From the NCBI GenBank assembly GCA_903891325.1, contig CAITEC010000012.1, positions 1-58,999 on the forward strand: a stretch of DNA of 58,999 nt, written 5' to 3'. The position numbers and the translations under genes are program-made. Below, one piece after another: positions 47,745 to 56,423 of the stretch; position 1 is the stretch's first letter, and each line of letters starts with the position of its first letter. Source of the stretch: an uncultured Opitutaceae bacterium (GTDB taxonomy: Bacteria; Verrucomicrobiota; Verrucomicrobiia; Opitutales; Opitutaceae). The notes under the pieces were generated by a model. The model saw nothing but the letters and a program-made list of their open reading frames with translations, did not search any database and had not been told where the DNA came from.

Positions 47745-50447
47745 ATGAACACACCAAGATCCCTGCACTCCTTTCACCTAGTCGCCCTTGCCGTGATAGC
47801 GGCTGGGCTGGGCGCCGCCTCCCGCGCCCGCGCCGACAATGCGCCCGACACGCCGGCACTGGCCGTCTCGGCCCCAGCGGCAAATGCGCCGCAGGGGCCC
47901 GCTGGGCAGTCCGGTGACCATGTCGTAAAGCTTGAGGCCTTCGAGGTCACCTCGAAGGTCGAAACTGAAACCACGCTGCCGGACCGGGACGTCACGGGGC
48001 TCTACGGGTTTCCCACGCCCTACCTCGACGTCCCGCGAAGCATCGCGCAGATCACGCCCGAGCAGTTTCACAACGACATCATCAACAGCGTAAATGACTA
48101 TGCGCGCTACAGCCCCTCGACCAGCCTGCTGACCGGCGCGGCCGTCAACGCCGGAACGCCCTACTTCCGCGGCTCCCAGGGGGATCTCTACCAGAACGGG
48201 GTCAGGCTCCTCACCCGCGGCACCAACAACCGGCCGTTCACCCTCAATCCCTACGAGTCGGCGGACCTCGTGGCGGGCCCGGCAAACGTGGTCTTCGGGC
48301 CGTCCGCCCGGACCGCCGGCTACGTGAACTACATCACCAAGCAGCCCTATTTCGACCAGGCGCAGGGCACCGTGACTGTCTCGGAGGGCCGCTGGTTCGA
48401 TGACGCCGGATTCAAGCCGCAGACAACCGTCCAGGTCGACGTGGGCGCCCCCATCGTCGTGGACAAGCTCGCCTACCGCCTGAGCCTCGAGACCGACACG
48501 ACCGACTCCTATTACCAGAACACCCGGGATCGCTATAACAATTTCTTCGGCGCGGTCGGCTGGCGGCCCAACAGCTCCACCGCCCTGGATTTCAACGTCG
48601 AGTACGGGCACTACGACTGGATCGTGAACAATTTCCAGAATCGGGTCACCAATGACCTGATTCGCAATGAGACCTACCTTGCCGGCCCGTCCACGCCGAT
48701 CATCCAGGTGGGCTCCAGCTACTTCTCTCCCGTGCTCTCCGCGTCGGGGGCCCCGACCGGCAACTGGATCACCCGGGCCAAGGTGACCGGATCGAACGGG
48801 CTCACCTACTACAACGCCGGCGTCGCCACCGCCAATCCGACGAGCAACTCGACCGCGGGCGCAGGGACGATCGTCGGCTACGTCCTCGATCCGGCGCTCG
48901 TGCACAACCAGAAGATCTCGCGCAGCGCCTCCCTGAATGCGCCCGGGTACCATTCCCTCAGCGATACCTTCAATTTCCAGTCGCGCCTGAAGAAGGAGCT
49001 CTCCTCGGAGGTCACCCTGGCCAACAACGTGACGGTCGGCCAGTACATCACGGACAGCTCCTCGAACGGCGGGTTTTACAATTACATCAAGGCCGACTCC
49101 TTCGAGGACCGCTTCGAGGTCCGCGGCCAGCTTTTCTACCGGCTGCTCGGGCTGGACGTCCAGCATGACAGCAACACGGGATTCGCCTACCGCTGGGAGC
49201 CGAGCACGAACTTCAAGGACACGCAGAACACGGGCTATGGCCCGACGGGCGATTACTACGACCTGACCGGGGATCCGAACGGCTGGTCCCGCGACGCCTT
49301 CTTCGGAGCGACCGTTTATCCCTTCACGGGGCTGGCCACGACGCCGGTGGCGACGAATTTCGGATATCTGAAGGGATTTTGGCAGTACCTTCCCGTCTCG
49401 CAAAGCGTGACCGGGGGCGCCACCACCCCGGGTGGCAGCGCAAGCGGAACGGCGGCAGGGACCCTGGGCACGGCCGACTACCACACCCTCGAGCAATGGG
49501 GTAGCCTCTTCACCGAGCAGAGCTTCAAGCTGGGTTCCCACTTCACGCTCGACCTCGGGGCGCGCGCGTCGCTCGCGTGGGCGAATATCAACAATCCGAT
49601 ATCCTCCCCGAACGTCGCCGGAAACAACCTGCTCACCGGCTCGGTCCGCCAGTCCGAGCCGTCGGTGTCGGCCAGCCTCACCTACAAGCCGGTCCCCCGC
49701 CTGAGCACCTACCTGACCTATGACCGTGTCACGGCCGTCAACGGAAACACCAGTGGCGCGGCCGCCTGGTCGACGAACGTCGCCGGGGCGGCGAATGTCC
49801 TCGATCCGTACAACTTCGACAGCGTCAGCGAACTGCGCGAGGCGGGCCTCAAGGCTGAGCTGATTCCCGACCAGCTCGTCTTCACCGCTTCCGAATACCG
49901 GCAGACCCGGGCGCTGACGCTCACGCTGCCCGCAGGGGCGTCAAACGCGGCAAATCCGATCCAGGCGACCGGCCTCTACCAGGGCTCGGAACTGAGCCTG
50001 CGCTACCAGCCAAACCCCAACTTCAGCGCCGGCGCGAACTACACCTATCTTGAGGCGACCAACCTTGATTCAACGTACAGCGCCCCGGCGCCGATCGTCG
50101 CGGACAACTCGACGAACATCCTGGGCGCCACCACCTCGGTGAAGGGGGTCAACTACCGGGCGGTGAACCTCCCCCACAGCACCGGCTCCCTCTACGCCAC
50201 CTACCAGTTCCATTCCGGCTTCGGGCTGAAGGCGGACTATTCGGTCCACAGCCAGTACTATGTGGCAACGGACGGGTCGGTCACCGTACCCGGCGAGTAC
50301 CAGCTCAACCTGGGCGCGTTCTACGAGCAGCCCCGCTACCGGGTCGCCTTCGACGTCCAGAACGTGACCAACCAGCTCGTCCACGCCGGCGGCGGCACGC
50401 CGCTTCCCGGAATCAACTTCGGGCTCAAGGTCACCTACCGGTTCTAA
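47745..50447 (+). CDS. TonB-dependent receptor, Opitutaceae/siderophore type
   Basis: The 900-residue protein has a signal peptide (SFHLVALAVIAAGLGAASRA) and the motif VVKLEAFEVTSKVET, a TonB-box region typical of Opitutaceae receptors. The plug domain follows (LDVPRSIAQITPEQFHNDII, RGSQGDLYQNGVRLLTRGTN, VAGPANVVFGPSARTAGYVN), then a long barrel ending FGLKVTYRF. The plug resembles siderophore receptors (FecA/FhuE type). It lies 34 bases upstream of a Tat-exported amidohydrolase on the same strand, so the imported compound may be the hydrolase substrate or product. The ligand is unknown. Confidence 0.92.
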   Translation: MNTPRSLHSFHLVALAVIAAGLGAASRARADNAPDTPALAVSAPAANAPQGPAGQSGDHVVKLEAFEVTSKVETETTLPDRDVTGLYGFPTPYLDVPRSIAQITPEQFHNDIINSVNDYARYSPSTSLLTGAAVNAGTPYFRGSQGDLYQNGVRLLTRGTNNRPFTLNPYESADLVAGPANVVFGPSARTAGYVNYITKQPYFDQAQGTVTVSEGRWFDDAGFKPQTTVQVDVGAPIVVDKLAYRLSLETDTTDSYYQNTRDRYNNFFGAVGWRPNSSTALDFNVEYGHYDWIVNNFQNRVTNDLIRNETYLAGPSTPIIQVGSSYFSPVLSASGAPTGNWITRAKVTGSNGLTYYNAGVATANPTSNSTAGAGTIVGYVLDPALVHNQKISRSASLNAPGYHSLSDTFNFQSRLKKELSSEVTLANNVTVGQYITDSSSNGGFYNYIKADSFEDRFEVRGQLFYRLLGLDVQHDSNTGFAYRWEPSTNFKDTQNTGYGPTGDYYDLTGDPNGWSRDAFFGATVYPFTGLATTPVATNFGYLKGFWQYLPVSQSVTGGATTPGGSASGTAAGTLGTADYHTLEQWGSLFTEQSFKLGSHFTLDLGARASLAWANINNPISSPNVAGNNLLTGSVRQSEPSVSASLTYKPVPRLSTYLTYDRVTAVNGNTSGAAAWSTNVAGAANVLDPYNFDSVSELREAGLKAELIPDQLVFTASEYRQTRALTLTLPAGASNAANPIQATGLYQGSELSLRYQPNPNFSAGANYTYLEATNLDSTYSAPAPIVADNSTNILGATTSVKGVNYRAVNLPHSTGSLYATYQFHSGFGLKADYSVHSQYYVATDGSVTVPGEYQLNLGAFYEQPRYRVAFDVQNVTNQLVHAGGGTPLPGINFGLKVTYRF

Positions 50448-50481
50448 GTTCAGCCACTCAACGTCAAAACCCAACCCTACC

Positions 50482-51660
50482 ATGAAATCCCGCCGCCAGT
50501 TCCTCCAGCTCAGCGCCCTGCTCGCCACCGCCACCGCCGCCCTCCCCCGGAGCCTCCGCGCCCAGTCCGATGCCACGCCTCCGGCCCAGCCCGGCGCGGA
50601 CAGCCCGGGCAGCGGCCTCTTCGACCTCCACAACCACTGGATCTCTCCGGCCGCCTTTGATATCCTCTCCACGAAGACCGTCGGGGTCCGCTATGTCACC
50701 AATGCGAAGGGAGAGCGCACGCTCGTCCATCCCGGCGCCCCGGCGAGCGCGCAGCGGCCCCCGGGGCCGCAGGGCCCGCGCGGCACCCAGATGTTCGATG
50801 GCGCCGAGAAGCGCCTGGCCCACCTCGACAAGCACGGCGTCCAGCGCCAGCTCGTGTCCTGGCCGACCACGTCCAACGTCGACCCAGCGCTCACGGCGGA
50901 GGAGGCCCGGCTGCTGTGGACCGCCTACAACGACGAACTGTCGGCGTTGGTGCGGCAGCACCCCGAGCGCTTCACCGGCGTGGCCGCGCTTTCAACCCTG
51001 GACATCGACTGGTCGGTCCGCGAGCTCGCCCGCGCCCACGAAAAACTCGGGCTGATCGGCGCCGTCCTTCCCGTGAACGGCTTTGACACCCTCGAGGGCG
51101 CGAAGGTCTTTGCGCCGATCTTCGAGGCCGCCCAGAAATACAAGAGCCACATCTACCTGCACACCGGCTACGCGAACGCCCGGGTCCCGGGCCAGCCGCC
51201 GCTGCCGAACCACCACGACTCCCAGCGCGCCCGCTCGGCCCTGGACAACCTTGTGAACTTCGCCGCCGCGACGATCACCCTGGGTTTCTCCGGGTTCCTC
51301 GATGACTATCCCGACGTGACCGTGCAGGTGGCCCAGCTCGGAGGCTCGGGTGGAATCGGACTCGTCGCCGAGGCCGTGCAGCAGGCGGCCGGCCCGGCCA
51401 ACATCGTCGACATAAAGTCGAAGTTCCGAAACATCTACCTGGACACCGGCGCGGGGGGACGCGGCCCGGAGGCGATCGCGCTGGCCGTCCGGGTGTTTGG
51501 CGCCGAGCAGATACTCTTTGGCACCGACTACGGGGCCGCGGCCTCCGTCGTGCCGGTGATCGAGAACGTCGAGCGCTCGCCGATCACCGCGGAGGACCGC
51601 CGGAAGGTCTTCAGCGACAATGCCCGCAACCTGCTCGCCTCAAAGGGGGTGGCCGTATGA
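50482..51660 (+). CDS. Tat-exported amidohydrolase (ACMSD-like)
   Basis: The 392-residue protein starts with a twin-arginine signal (MKSRRQFLQLSALLATATAA). The metal-binding HxH of amidohydrolase family 2 appears as FDLHNHWISP, further His residues are in HIYLHTGYANA and NHHDSQRARS, and the final Asp is in LFGTDYGAAASVV. This TIM-barrel group (ACMSD, gamma-resorcylate decarboxylase) hydrolyses or decarboxylates cyclic or aromatic acids with a divalent metal. Export with a TonB receptor 34 bases upstream suggests periplasmic processing of an imported compound. It converges on the M14 gene with four bases between stops. Confidence 0.88.
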   Translation: MKSRRQFLQLSALLATATAALPRSLRAQSDATPPAQPGADSPGSGLFDLHNHWISPAAFDILSTKTVGVRYVTNAKGERTLVHPGAPASAQRPPGPQGPRGTQMFDGAEKRLAHLDKHGVQRQLVSWPTTSNVDPALTAEEARLLWTAYNDELSALVRQHPERFTGVAALSTLDIDWSVRELARAHEKLGLIGAVLPVNGFDTLEGAKVFAPIFEAAQKYKSHIYLHTGYANARVPGQPPLPNHHDSQRARSALDNLVNFAAATITLGFSGFLDDYPDVTVQVAQLGGSGGIGLVAEAVQQAAGPANIVDIKSKFRNIYLDTGAGGRGPEAIALAVRVFGAEQILFGTDYGAAASVVPVIENVERSPITAEDRRKVFSDNARNLLASKGVAV

Positions 51661-51664
51661 ACGC

Positions 51665-52516
51665 TCAGATATTCTGCCCGTAGGCGATGAAACCCCGGTA
51701 ATCGGCCAGGATCGCCTCGAGCGCCGCGACCGCGGCGCAGACCTGGCGCTCGAAGGCCGCCTTTGCCGGGGTTTCAAAGATCAGGTCGAAGGGCTGGGGA
51801 CGCTGCTCGGGCGGCGCCGATAGGATGCCCTGGAAGCAGTCGCAGATCACGCTCTCGCTCGCCGAAAAGCCGTCGATGACGTCGCGCCGGTCGCAGGGCA
51901 GTATCTTTTCCGCGGCCCGCAACGCGGGCTTCAGGAGCGACTCGTTCAGGACCCGGCCGTGGGTGTAGCCGTAGAGCCCGTCGCTCGTGTCATCGGCATG
52001 CAGGGTGATCAGGCCGTCGAAGCGCCGCTCGCGCAGCTCGGTCTCAAGGATCCGAACCTCCGGCTGGTCGGAGTCGCGCCAGAACTCCCGGTTCAGGTCC
52101 CGGCCGGCGGCATTTTCCCGGGTGCCCGCCTCGCAGCCCGTGGGATTGCAGTAGGGATAAAGAAAGAGCTCATAGCCCGCCGCGCGCCCGGGGCCGGCAG
52201 CAAGCGACGCGGCCAGCGCGGCCAATGCGGCGCAACCGGCCCATTCGTCCCCGTGCAGACCCGCGAAGAGCCCGATCCGGATCGGCTCGTGACCCGCATC
52301 CGGCCCCACAAACCGGAACCTCGGCAGGGTGAACGTCCGCTCCCCGGACGAAAAACACCCGGCGACCGCCGCAGTAAGACCGGAATAGCCCCGCGCCAGC
52401 TCGAATAGGGGGTCAACCAGGGCGCGCAGCCTGCGGCCGTTCGGGAATGCGCCCGGGTGGACCGTGCCTCCGCTCACAGGTGTTGCCCGTAGGCTTGGAA
52501 GGCGCGGTAACGCCAC
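51665..52516 (-). CDS. M14-type zinc carboxypeptidase-like protein
   Basis: The 283-residue protein has the M14 zinc site: AGLHGDEWAG (H88, E91) and LITLHADDTSD (H173). GRDLNREFW at 138-146 holds the Arg/Asn substrate-binding pair, and the Glu of FETPAKAAFE near 255 is the likely general base. It resembles the succinylglutamate desuccinylase/MpaA-like branch. No signal peptide is seen, so it is cytoplasmic. The gene overlaps by 43 bases the 3' end of a paralogue that lacks the zinc ligands. A shorter start would reduce that overlap, but none with ATG is at hand. Confidence 0.85.
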   Translation of the reverse strand: MALPRLPSLRATPVSGGTVHPGAFPNGRRLRALVDPLFELARGYSGLTAAVAGCFSSGERTFTLPRFRFVGPDAGHEPIRIGLFAGLHGDEWAGCAALAALAASLAAGPGRAAGYELFLYPYCNPTGCEAGTRENAAGRDLNREFWRDSDQPEVRILETELRERRFDGLITLHADDTSDGLYGYTHGRVLNESLLKPALRAAEKILPCDRRDVIDGFSASESVICDCFQGILSAPPEQRPQPFDLIFETPAKAAFERQVCAAVAALEAILADYRGFIAYGQNI

Positions 52517-53292
52517 ACGAAACGCTGGAGCAGGACGCTGGCCGCACGCTGGTAGAGTTCATCGGGCCACGCCGCGGGGATGCGCAGGGTGAGCTCAAAG
52601 GGGCTGAACGGGAGGTCGTCGGCGACCGACAATGGGCCCGCGACGGCGTTCCTGACCGTTCGATCCGCCTCAAAGCGCACCGGGAACGGATCGGTGTCCT
52701 CGGTCGTGATCACCTCCAGGTCCGGTGAGAGGTGATCGACCGAGGCGCCGTTGATCCGGATGACGGCGATCTCCTCGCTGGAGGATGCTGTCTCGATCCG
52801 GATGAAGCCATGATAGCCCTGCAGGCGGATGTCCTTCTCCAGCAGGTCGATCTCCGGCGCCTGGCGGCGACCCCAGTGGCAGGCGGCCAGTCCGCGGTAC
52901 GGGGCCCCGAGGAACGCGCCGGCCGCGTCGACCAGCGGGTAGAAGGTCAGGTGTAGGCCGTGACCGGTCTCCGACTCCCGCTCCAGGCGCTCGATGAGCG
53001 ACAGGGCCGCATGCGAGCCCCGAAGGTCCCTCTGGTCAAAGCCGGCGAGAAACGCCAGGCGCCACGACTCTTCGGAGGCATGCGGTCCGAAAAAGACAAA
53101 CCGCGGAAGATAGGCCTCCGAGCCCCCGAAGTGAAACGGCCCCAGCGGCGAGGCGAATACATTCTGGGAACCGTGCGCCAGCGCGTAGACCGCGCTCAAG
53201 TGGGTTCTAAGGTTGTCGGCGGCGGTATCCGCTGCCCCCTGCCTTTGGCGGGAAAGCGCGAGCGCTCGGAGATCGGGGGACTTCAATATCAT
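52474..53292 (-). CDS. Degenerate M14 paralogue lacking zinc ligands
   Basis: The 272-residue protein aligns along its length with the neighbouring M14 enzyme (YLPRFVFFGPHASEESWRLA beside LPRFRFVGPDAGHEPIRI; RYRAFQAYGQHL beside YRGFIAYGQNI at the C-terminus). Where the enzyme has GLHGDE, it has GFDQRD (H to D86, E to D89). The second His region reads GFIRIETASS in place of GLITLHADD, and LNREFW has become LAACHW. All three zinc ligands are therefore lost, and it cannot be a standard carboxypeptidase. The frame is intact, so it is probably a regulatory or binding partner. It starts within the stop of the YezD-like gene (4-base overlap). Confidence 0.8.
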   Translation of the reverse strand: MILKSPDLRALALSRQRQGAADTAADNLRTHLSAVYALAHGSQNVFASPLGPFHFGGSEAYLPRFVFFGPHASEESWRLAFLAGFDQRDLRGSHAALSLIERLERESETGHGLHLTFYPLVDAAGAFLGAPYRGLAACHWGRRQAPEIDLLEKDIRLQGYHGFIRIETASSSEEIAVIRINGASVDHLSPDLEVITTEDTDPFPVRFEADRTVRNAVAGPLSVADDLPFSPFELTLRIPAAWPDELYQRAASVLLQRFVWRYRAFQAYGQHL

Positions 53293-53486
53293 GACTTTGG
53301 CGACGACGCGTCCCGCGAGGCAGGCAGCCGCACCTTTTCGGTTGTCTCTATCTGGGTCACCCTGCCCTCGTGGACGACCAGTTGAACCAATCCGAATCGG
53401 AGGCTCTCCACCTGGGCCTTCACCAGCTCGAGCCAGTCCCCGTGGGGGGAGTCGGGACTTGCGGTTTTTTTTAGGTCGGCGGACAT
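53289..53486 (-). CDS. YezD-family small protein (DUF2292)
   Basis: The 65-residue protein contains LRFGLVQLVVHEGRVTQIET followed by TEKVRLP, the diagnostic core of YezD/DUF2292 proteins. Members are often found beside sulfur-assimilation genes and have no proven function. Here it leads an overlapping trio with two M14-type genes (4-base overlap with the next). The N-terminal 15 residues are polar and unconserved in character. Confidence 0.8.
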   Translation of the reverse strand: MSADLKKTASPDSPHGDWLELVKAQVESLRFGLVQLVVHEGRVTQIETTEKVRLPASRDASSPKS

Positions 53487-53789
53487 GGATGCGCGTGGTT
53501 TGAACGCTTGTTATTTATTAATGTAGATTAAATTGATATGGATTAAGCAACCGCTATCTCATTGATTGATGTTTCACATTTATCATTAGTGAGTTACGCA
53601 CTTTTTACCCGGGTGGATAAAATGCCGATCCCGGCGCCCCTGGGCGCCACACGCCATGACCGCGCCGGCCCCCGCCGTCCGTTGCGTATCTTATATTTAG
53701 ATACACGGCTTCCCCGCCTGGCCGCATGGATACGGGGTCATGAAACCCTTGACGACCACCTTCCCCCGGCTACCGTCCAAGCTGCTTGC
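53487..53789. other. 303-base gap with AT-rich promoter-like block
   Basis: The gap between the divergent YezD trio and the tRNA is AT-rich from ~53505 to ~53605 (TTATTTATTAATGTAGATTA and on), which probably holds the minus-strand promoter for the trio. The following ~180 bases are GC-rich, with no gene that I can support. A tRNA promoter should be in its last part, but the boxes are not clear. Confidence 0.4.
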
Positions 53790-53861
<72 letters not shown>

Positions 53862-53919
53862 TTTTTTTTCGGTAGATTGGGATTTGACGCCGCCCCCGAC
53901 GGTGGAAGTATCCGCCCCG

Positions 53920-54294
53920 ATGAATTCGCTTACGATCCTGCTCGTCGACGACGATGCGGCCCAGATGAAGACCCTCAAGGGGCACCTGGAGCCCAAGGGC
54001 CATCGAGTGACCGTGTGCTCCACGGGGGCGCAGGCGGTGGCGATTCTCGAAAAGCAGACCTTCAACCTGGTGATCACGGATGCATACATCCCCGGCAGGG
54101 ATGGGATCGAGGTCATCCTCGAGCGGGGCAAGACCGACGCCCATGCGCGCGTCATCGCCCTGTCCGGCGACGGCCGCTTCGGAACCGACCAATACCTCCT
54201 TTTGGTGAAAAAGCTCGGGGCCGACGCGATCCTGAAGCGGCCGTTTTCCACGGAGCAGCTCTTCGCGGCCATCGAGGCGGCGGTCAAAAAATAG
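53920..54294 (+). CDS. Single-domain response regulator (CheY-like)
   Basis: From the ATG at 53920 the protein has 124 residues and is one receiver domain: ILLVDDDAAQ, the phosphoacceptor Asp in LVITDAYIPGRDG, Ser in VIALSGDG and the switch Lys in AILKRPFS. A TTG 12 codons earlier is less likely. There is no output domain, so it acts by protein contact or as a phosphate relay or sink. It is located 58 bases after the tRNA and converges on the lipoprotein gene. No kinase is adjacent. Confidence 0.9.
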   Translation: MNSLTILLVDDDAAQMKTLKGHLEPKGHRVTVCSTGAQAVAILEKQTFNLVITDAYIPGRDGIEVILERGKTDAHARVIALSGDGRFGTDQYLLLVKKLGADAILKRPFSTEQLFAAIEAAVKK

Positions 54295-54306
54295 GCGGAC
54301 GGCGAC

Positions 54307-54939
54307 CTACTGCCGATTGGGCGCCGGGAAGGGCGCGCCCATTGACGGCTGCTCAGCCTGCTGGGCCGCCTCCTTTGCGGCGGCCGCCTTCGCTGCGGCG
54401 GCGGTCGAATCGTCTATCTGCTTTTTGATGAACTCCTTGACCACCGACGGGAATATCGCGGCCTCATAGACCACCAGTGCGGGCCCGTCACCCTGATCGA
54501 CCGTAAATCGGTATATCCGCACGCTGTTGTCGATCTCCCGAAGCCAGCGCAGGCTCTTCTCTTCGTAGGCCACGGCGGGACAGGCGTATTCCCAGTGGCC
54601 ATTCTTCAGGATCGGACTGCGGTCGTCCACCCAAAGCGTTGGCTCGTCGTCGGTGACATCCTCGACGAGCACCCTGCGGGGGATGCCCCCCTTCTTTTCG
54701 AAGAATCCAAAGATATAGGATCCCTTGAGGTCCTTCCCTCCGGAGAAGAGGGCCTTTTCGATCCGGATCTGGTCGGTCTCCGAGTTGACCACGTTCCCCC
54801 GGTTGAAATTGATCGGGACCAGCTCCCCGCCGGAGATGGGCATCTTGAGGGTCACCGTGCCCGTTGAGGTTCCGATCGAGCAGCCGGCAACCGGCAGGAA
54901 AATGAGGAGGGCGAGGAGGCGCGGATGCATGAAGCCCAT
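54307..54939 (-). CDS. Lipoprotein of unknown function
   Basis: The product (210 residues from the ATG at 54939) has a lipoprotein signal, LLALLIFLPVAGC, with the lipobox Cys at residue 20; a GTG at 54945 and an ATG at 54930 are alternative starts. The mature part is beta-rich (TVTLKMPISGGELVPINFNR) and ends in an Ala/Lys-rich helix (STAAAAKAAAAKEAAQQ) and a Pro-rich tail. The family is not recognised. The GTG start would overlap the preceding gene by four bases, so the two are cotranscribed. Confidence 0.75.
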   Translation of the reverse strand: MGFMHPRLLALLIFLPVAGCSIGTSTGTVTLKMPISGGELVPINFNRGNVVNSETDQIRIEKALFSGGKDLKGSYIFGFFEKKGGIPRRVLVEDVTDDEPTLWVDDRSPILKNGHWEYACPAVAYEEKSLRWLREIDNSVRIYRFTVDQGDGPALVVYEAAIFPSVVKEFIKKQIDDSTAAAAKAAAAKEAAQQAEQPSMGAPFPAPNRQ

Positions 54940-54941
54940 TA

Positions 54942-55433
54942 TCACCCCCGGCCGCCGTAGGCCGCCAGAATTTTCTTAACAATGTCGGTGGTCGACCGGC
55001 CGCGCACGAGCGGGGCCAGGACGACTTTTCCGCCCCGGGCGGTGACGCTATCCGCACCGCTCACATAGTGGGCCCAGTCCTCGCCCTTCACCAGGACGTC
55101 GGGCTGGAGGCAGGCGATCAGTTCCTTGGGCTCGGCCTCGCTGAAAATGACGACATAGTCGACCGGCTTGAGCCCGGCGAGCATCGCCGCGCGGTCGGCC
55201 TCCGGGACGATGGGCCGTCCGGCGTCCTTGTAGCCCTTTACCGAGGCGTCTGAATTCAACCCGACCACCAGGCAGTCGCCCTGCTCCCGCGCGAAGCGAA
55301 GATAGGACAGATGCCCGGTATGCAGCACGTCGAAGGACCCGTTCGTGAAGACGACCTTCTTCCCCGCCGCCTGCAGGCGGACGACTTCACGCCGCATCTC
55401 CTCCCGAGTGAGTATCCCGTCAGCCATGCTCAT
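54942..55433 (-). CDS. rfaE2: D-glycero-beta-D-manno-heptose 1-phosphate adenylyltransferase
   Basis: The 163-residue protein is a nucleotidyltransferase of the cytidylyltransferase-like fold. FTNGSFDVLHTGHLSYLRFA contains the HxGH motif, and GRSTTDIVKKIL holds the ST loop. It adds AMP to heptose 1-phosphate to give ADP-heptose for lipopolysaccharide core, working as a free-standing version of the C-terminal half of HldE. The separate kinase half is not in the window. Its presence points to a heptose-containing outer membrane. Confidence 0.92.
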   Translation of the reverse strand: MSMADGILTREEMRREVVRLQAAGKKVVFTNGSFDVLHTGHLSYLRFAREQGDCLVVGLNSDASVKGYKDAGRPIVPEADRAAMLAGLKPVDYVVIFSEAEPKELIACLQPDVLVKGEDWAHYVSGADSVTARGGKVVLAPLVRGRSTTDIVKKILAAYGGRG

Positions 55434-55463
55434 TTCCGAGGATGGTCCATGGGGCCGCCCGGG

Positions 55464-56423
55464 TCAATCCTGCCTGCCCTGCCGCATCCGGTCGATGAAT
55501 ACCGCCGCGATGATGACCAGCCCGATGATGATCTCCTGGAAATAGGTCGGCCATCCCATCTGCTGGGAGCCGTTGCGCAGGACCGACATGATCAGGGCGC
55601 CGATCATCGACCCCAGGACGCTGCCCACGCCCCCGTTCAGGCTGGCCCCGCCGATGATGACAGCCGCGATGATGTCCAGCTCAAGCCCGATCGCGACCGT
55701 CGGGTCGCCCTGCCGGAGCCGCGAGAGCTGGAAGAGCCCCGCCAGCCCGAAGAAGCAGCCGGCCACCCCGTAGATGGCCAGCTTAAGCCAGGAGGTCGGC
55801 ACCCCGCAGAGCCGGGCAGCCGACTCGTTCGACCCGATGGCGAAGACATACCTGCCAAAAACCGTGCTCCGAAGGACAATCGCGGTGAGGACCGCAAGGA
55901 TAACGGCGATCCAGACCCCCGCGGGGAGCGAGTACCCGAAGGGATTGGTCGTTGTCATCCAGGCGTTGATCGGGGACGCGTCGTAGTTGACGGTCTGGTT
56001 GTCCGCCAGCCACTTCGCCGCCCCGCGCGCCACCCCGAGGGTGCCCAGCGTGATGATGAACGGCGTCATCCTCAGCCCGGCGATCGCCGCCCCGTTCGCG
56101 AGCCCGATCAACCCGCCGGCGGCGATTCCCGCCGCGACCACCGCCGACGTGCTCCAGCCGCGCTGGACCAGGAGCGCGCCGACCACGCTCGTCAGCGCGA
56201 TCGCGGAGCCGACGGAAAGGTCGATCCCCCCGCTGATGATGATCAGTGTCATCCCCAGCGCCCCCACTGCGACAATCACCGTCTGTGTGAAGATGATCTT
56301 GAAGTTGTGGTAGGTCAGAAAGTAGTGCCGCGTTTCCTCTGGGAGCGAGAAAAGGACAATCACCAGCACGAGGCCCAGGAAGGGTCCCGCCTTGGAAAGA
56401 AACTGCCTGGCGGTGCCCTTCAT
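55464..56423 (-). CDS. Sugar ABC transporter permease (RbsC type)
   Basis: The 319-residue integral membrane protein starts MKGTARQFLSKAGPFLGLVL inside the ATPase stop codon (4-base ATGA overlap). It has about ten hydrophobic segments. GALGMTLIIISGGIDLSVGS and FIITLGTLGVARGAAKWLAD are signature parts of BPD_transp_2 permeases for ribose, xylose, galactose and related sugars. It forms the membrane channel with the ATPase upstream. Confidence 0.92.
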   Translation of the reverse strand: MKGTARQFLSKAGPFLGLVLVIVLFSLPEETRHYFLTYHNFKIIFTQTVIVAVGALGMTLIIISGGIDLSVGSAIALTSVVGALLVQRGWSTSAVVAAGIAAGGLIGLANGAAIAGLRMTPFIITLGTLGVARGAAKWLADNQTVNYDASPINAWMTTTNPFGYSLPAGVWIAVILAVLTAIVLRSTVFGRYVFAIGSNESAARLCGVPTSWLKLAIYGVAGCFFGLAGLFQLSRLRQGDPTVAIGLELDIIAAVIIGGASLNGGVGSVLGSMIGALIMSVLRNGSQQMGWPTYFQEIIIGLVIIAAVFIDRMRQGRQD

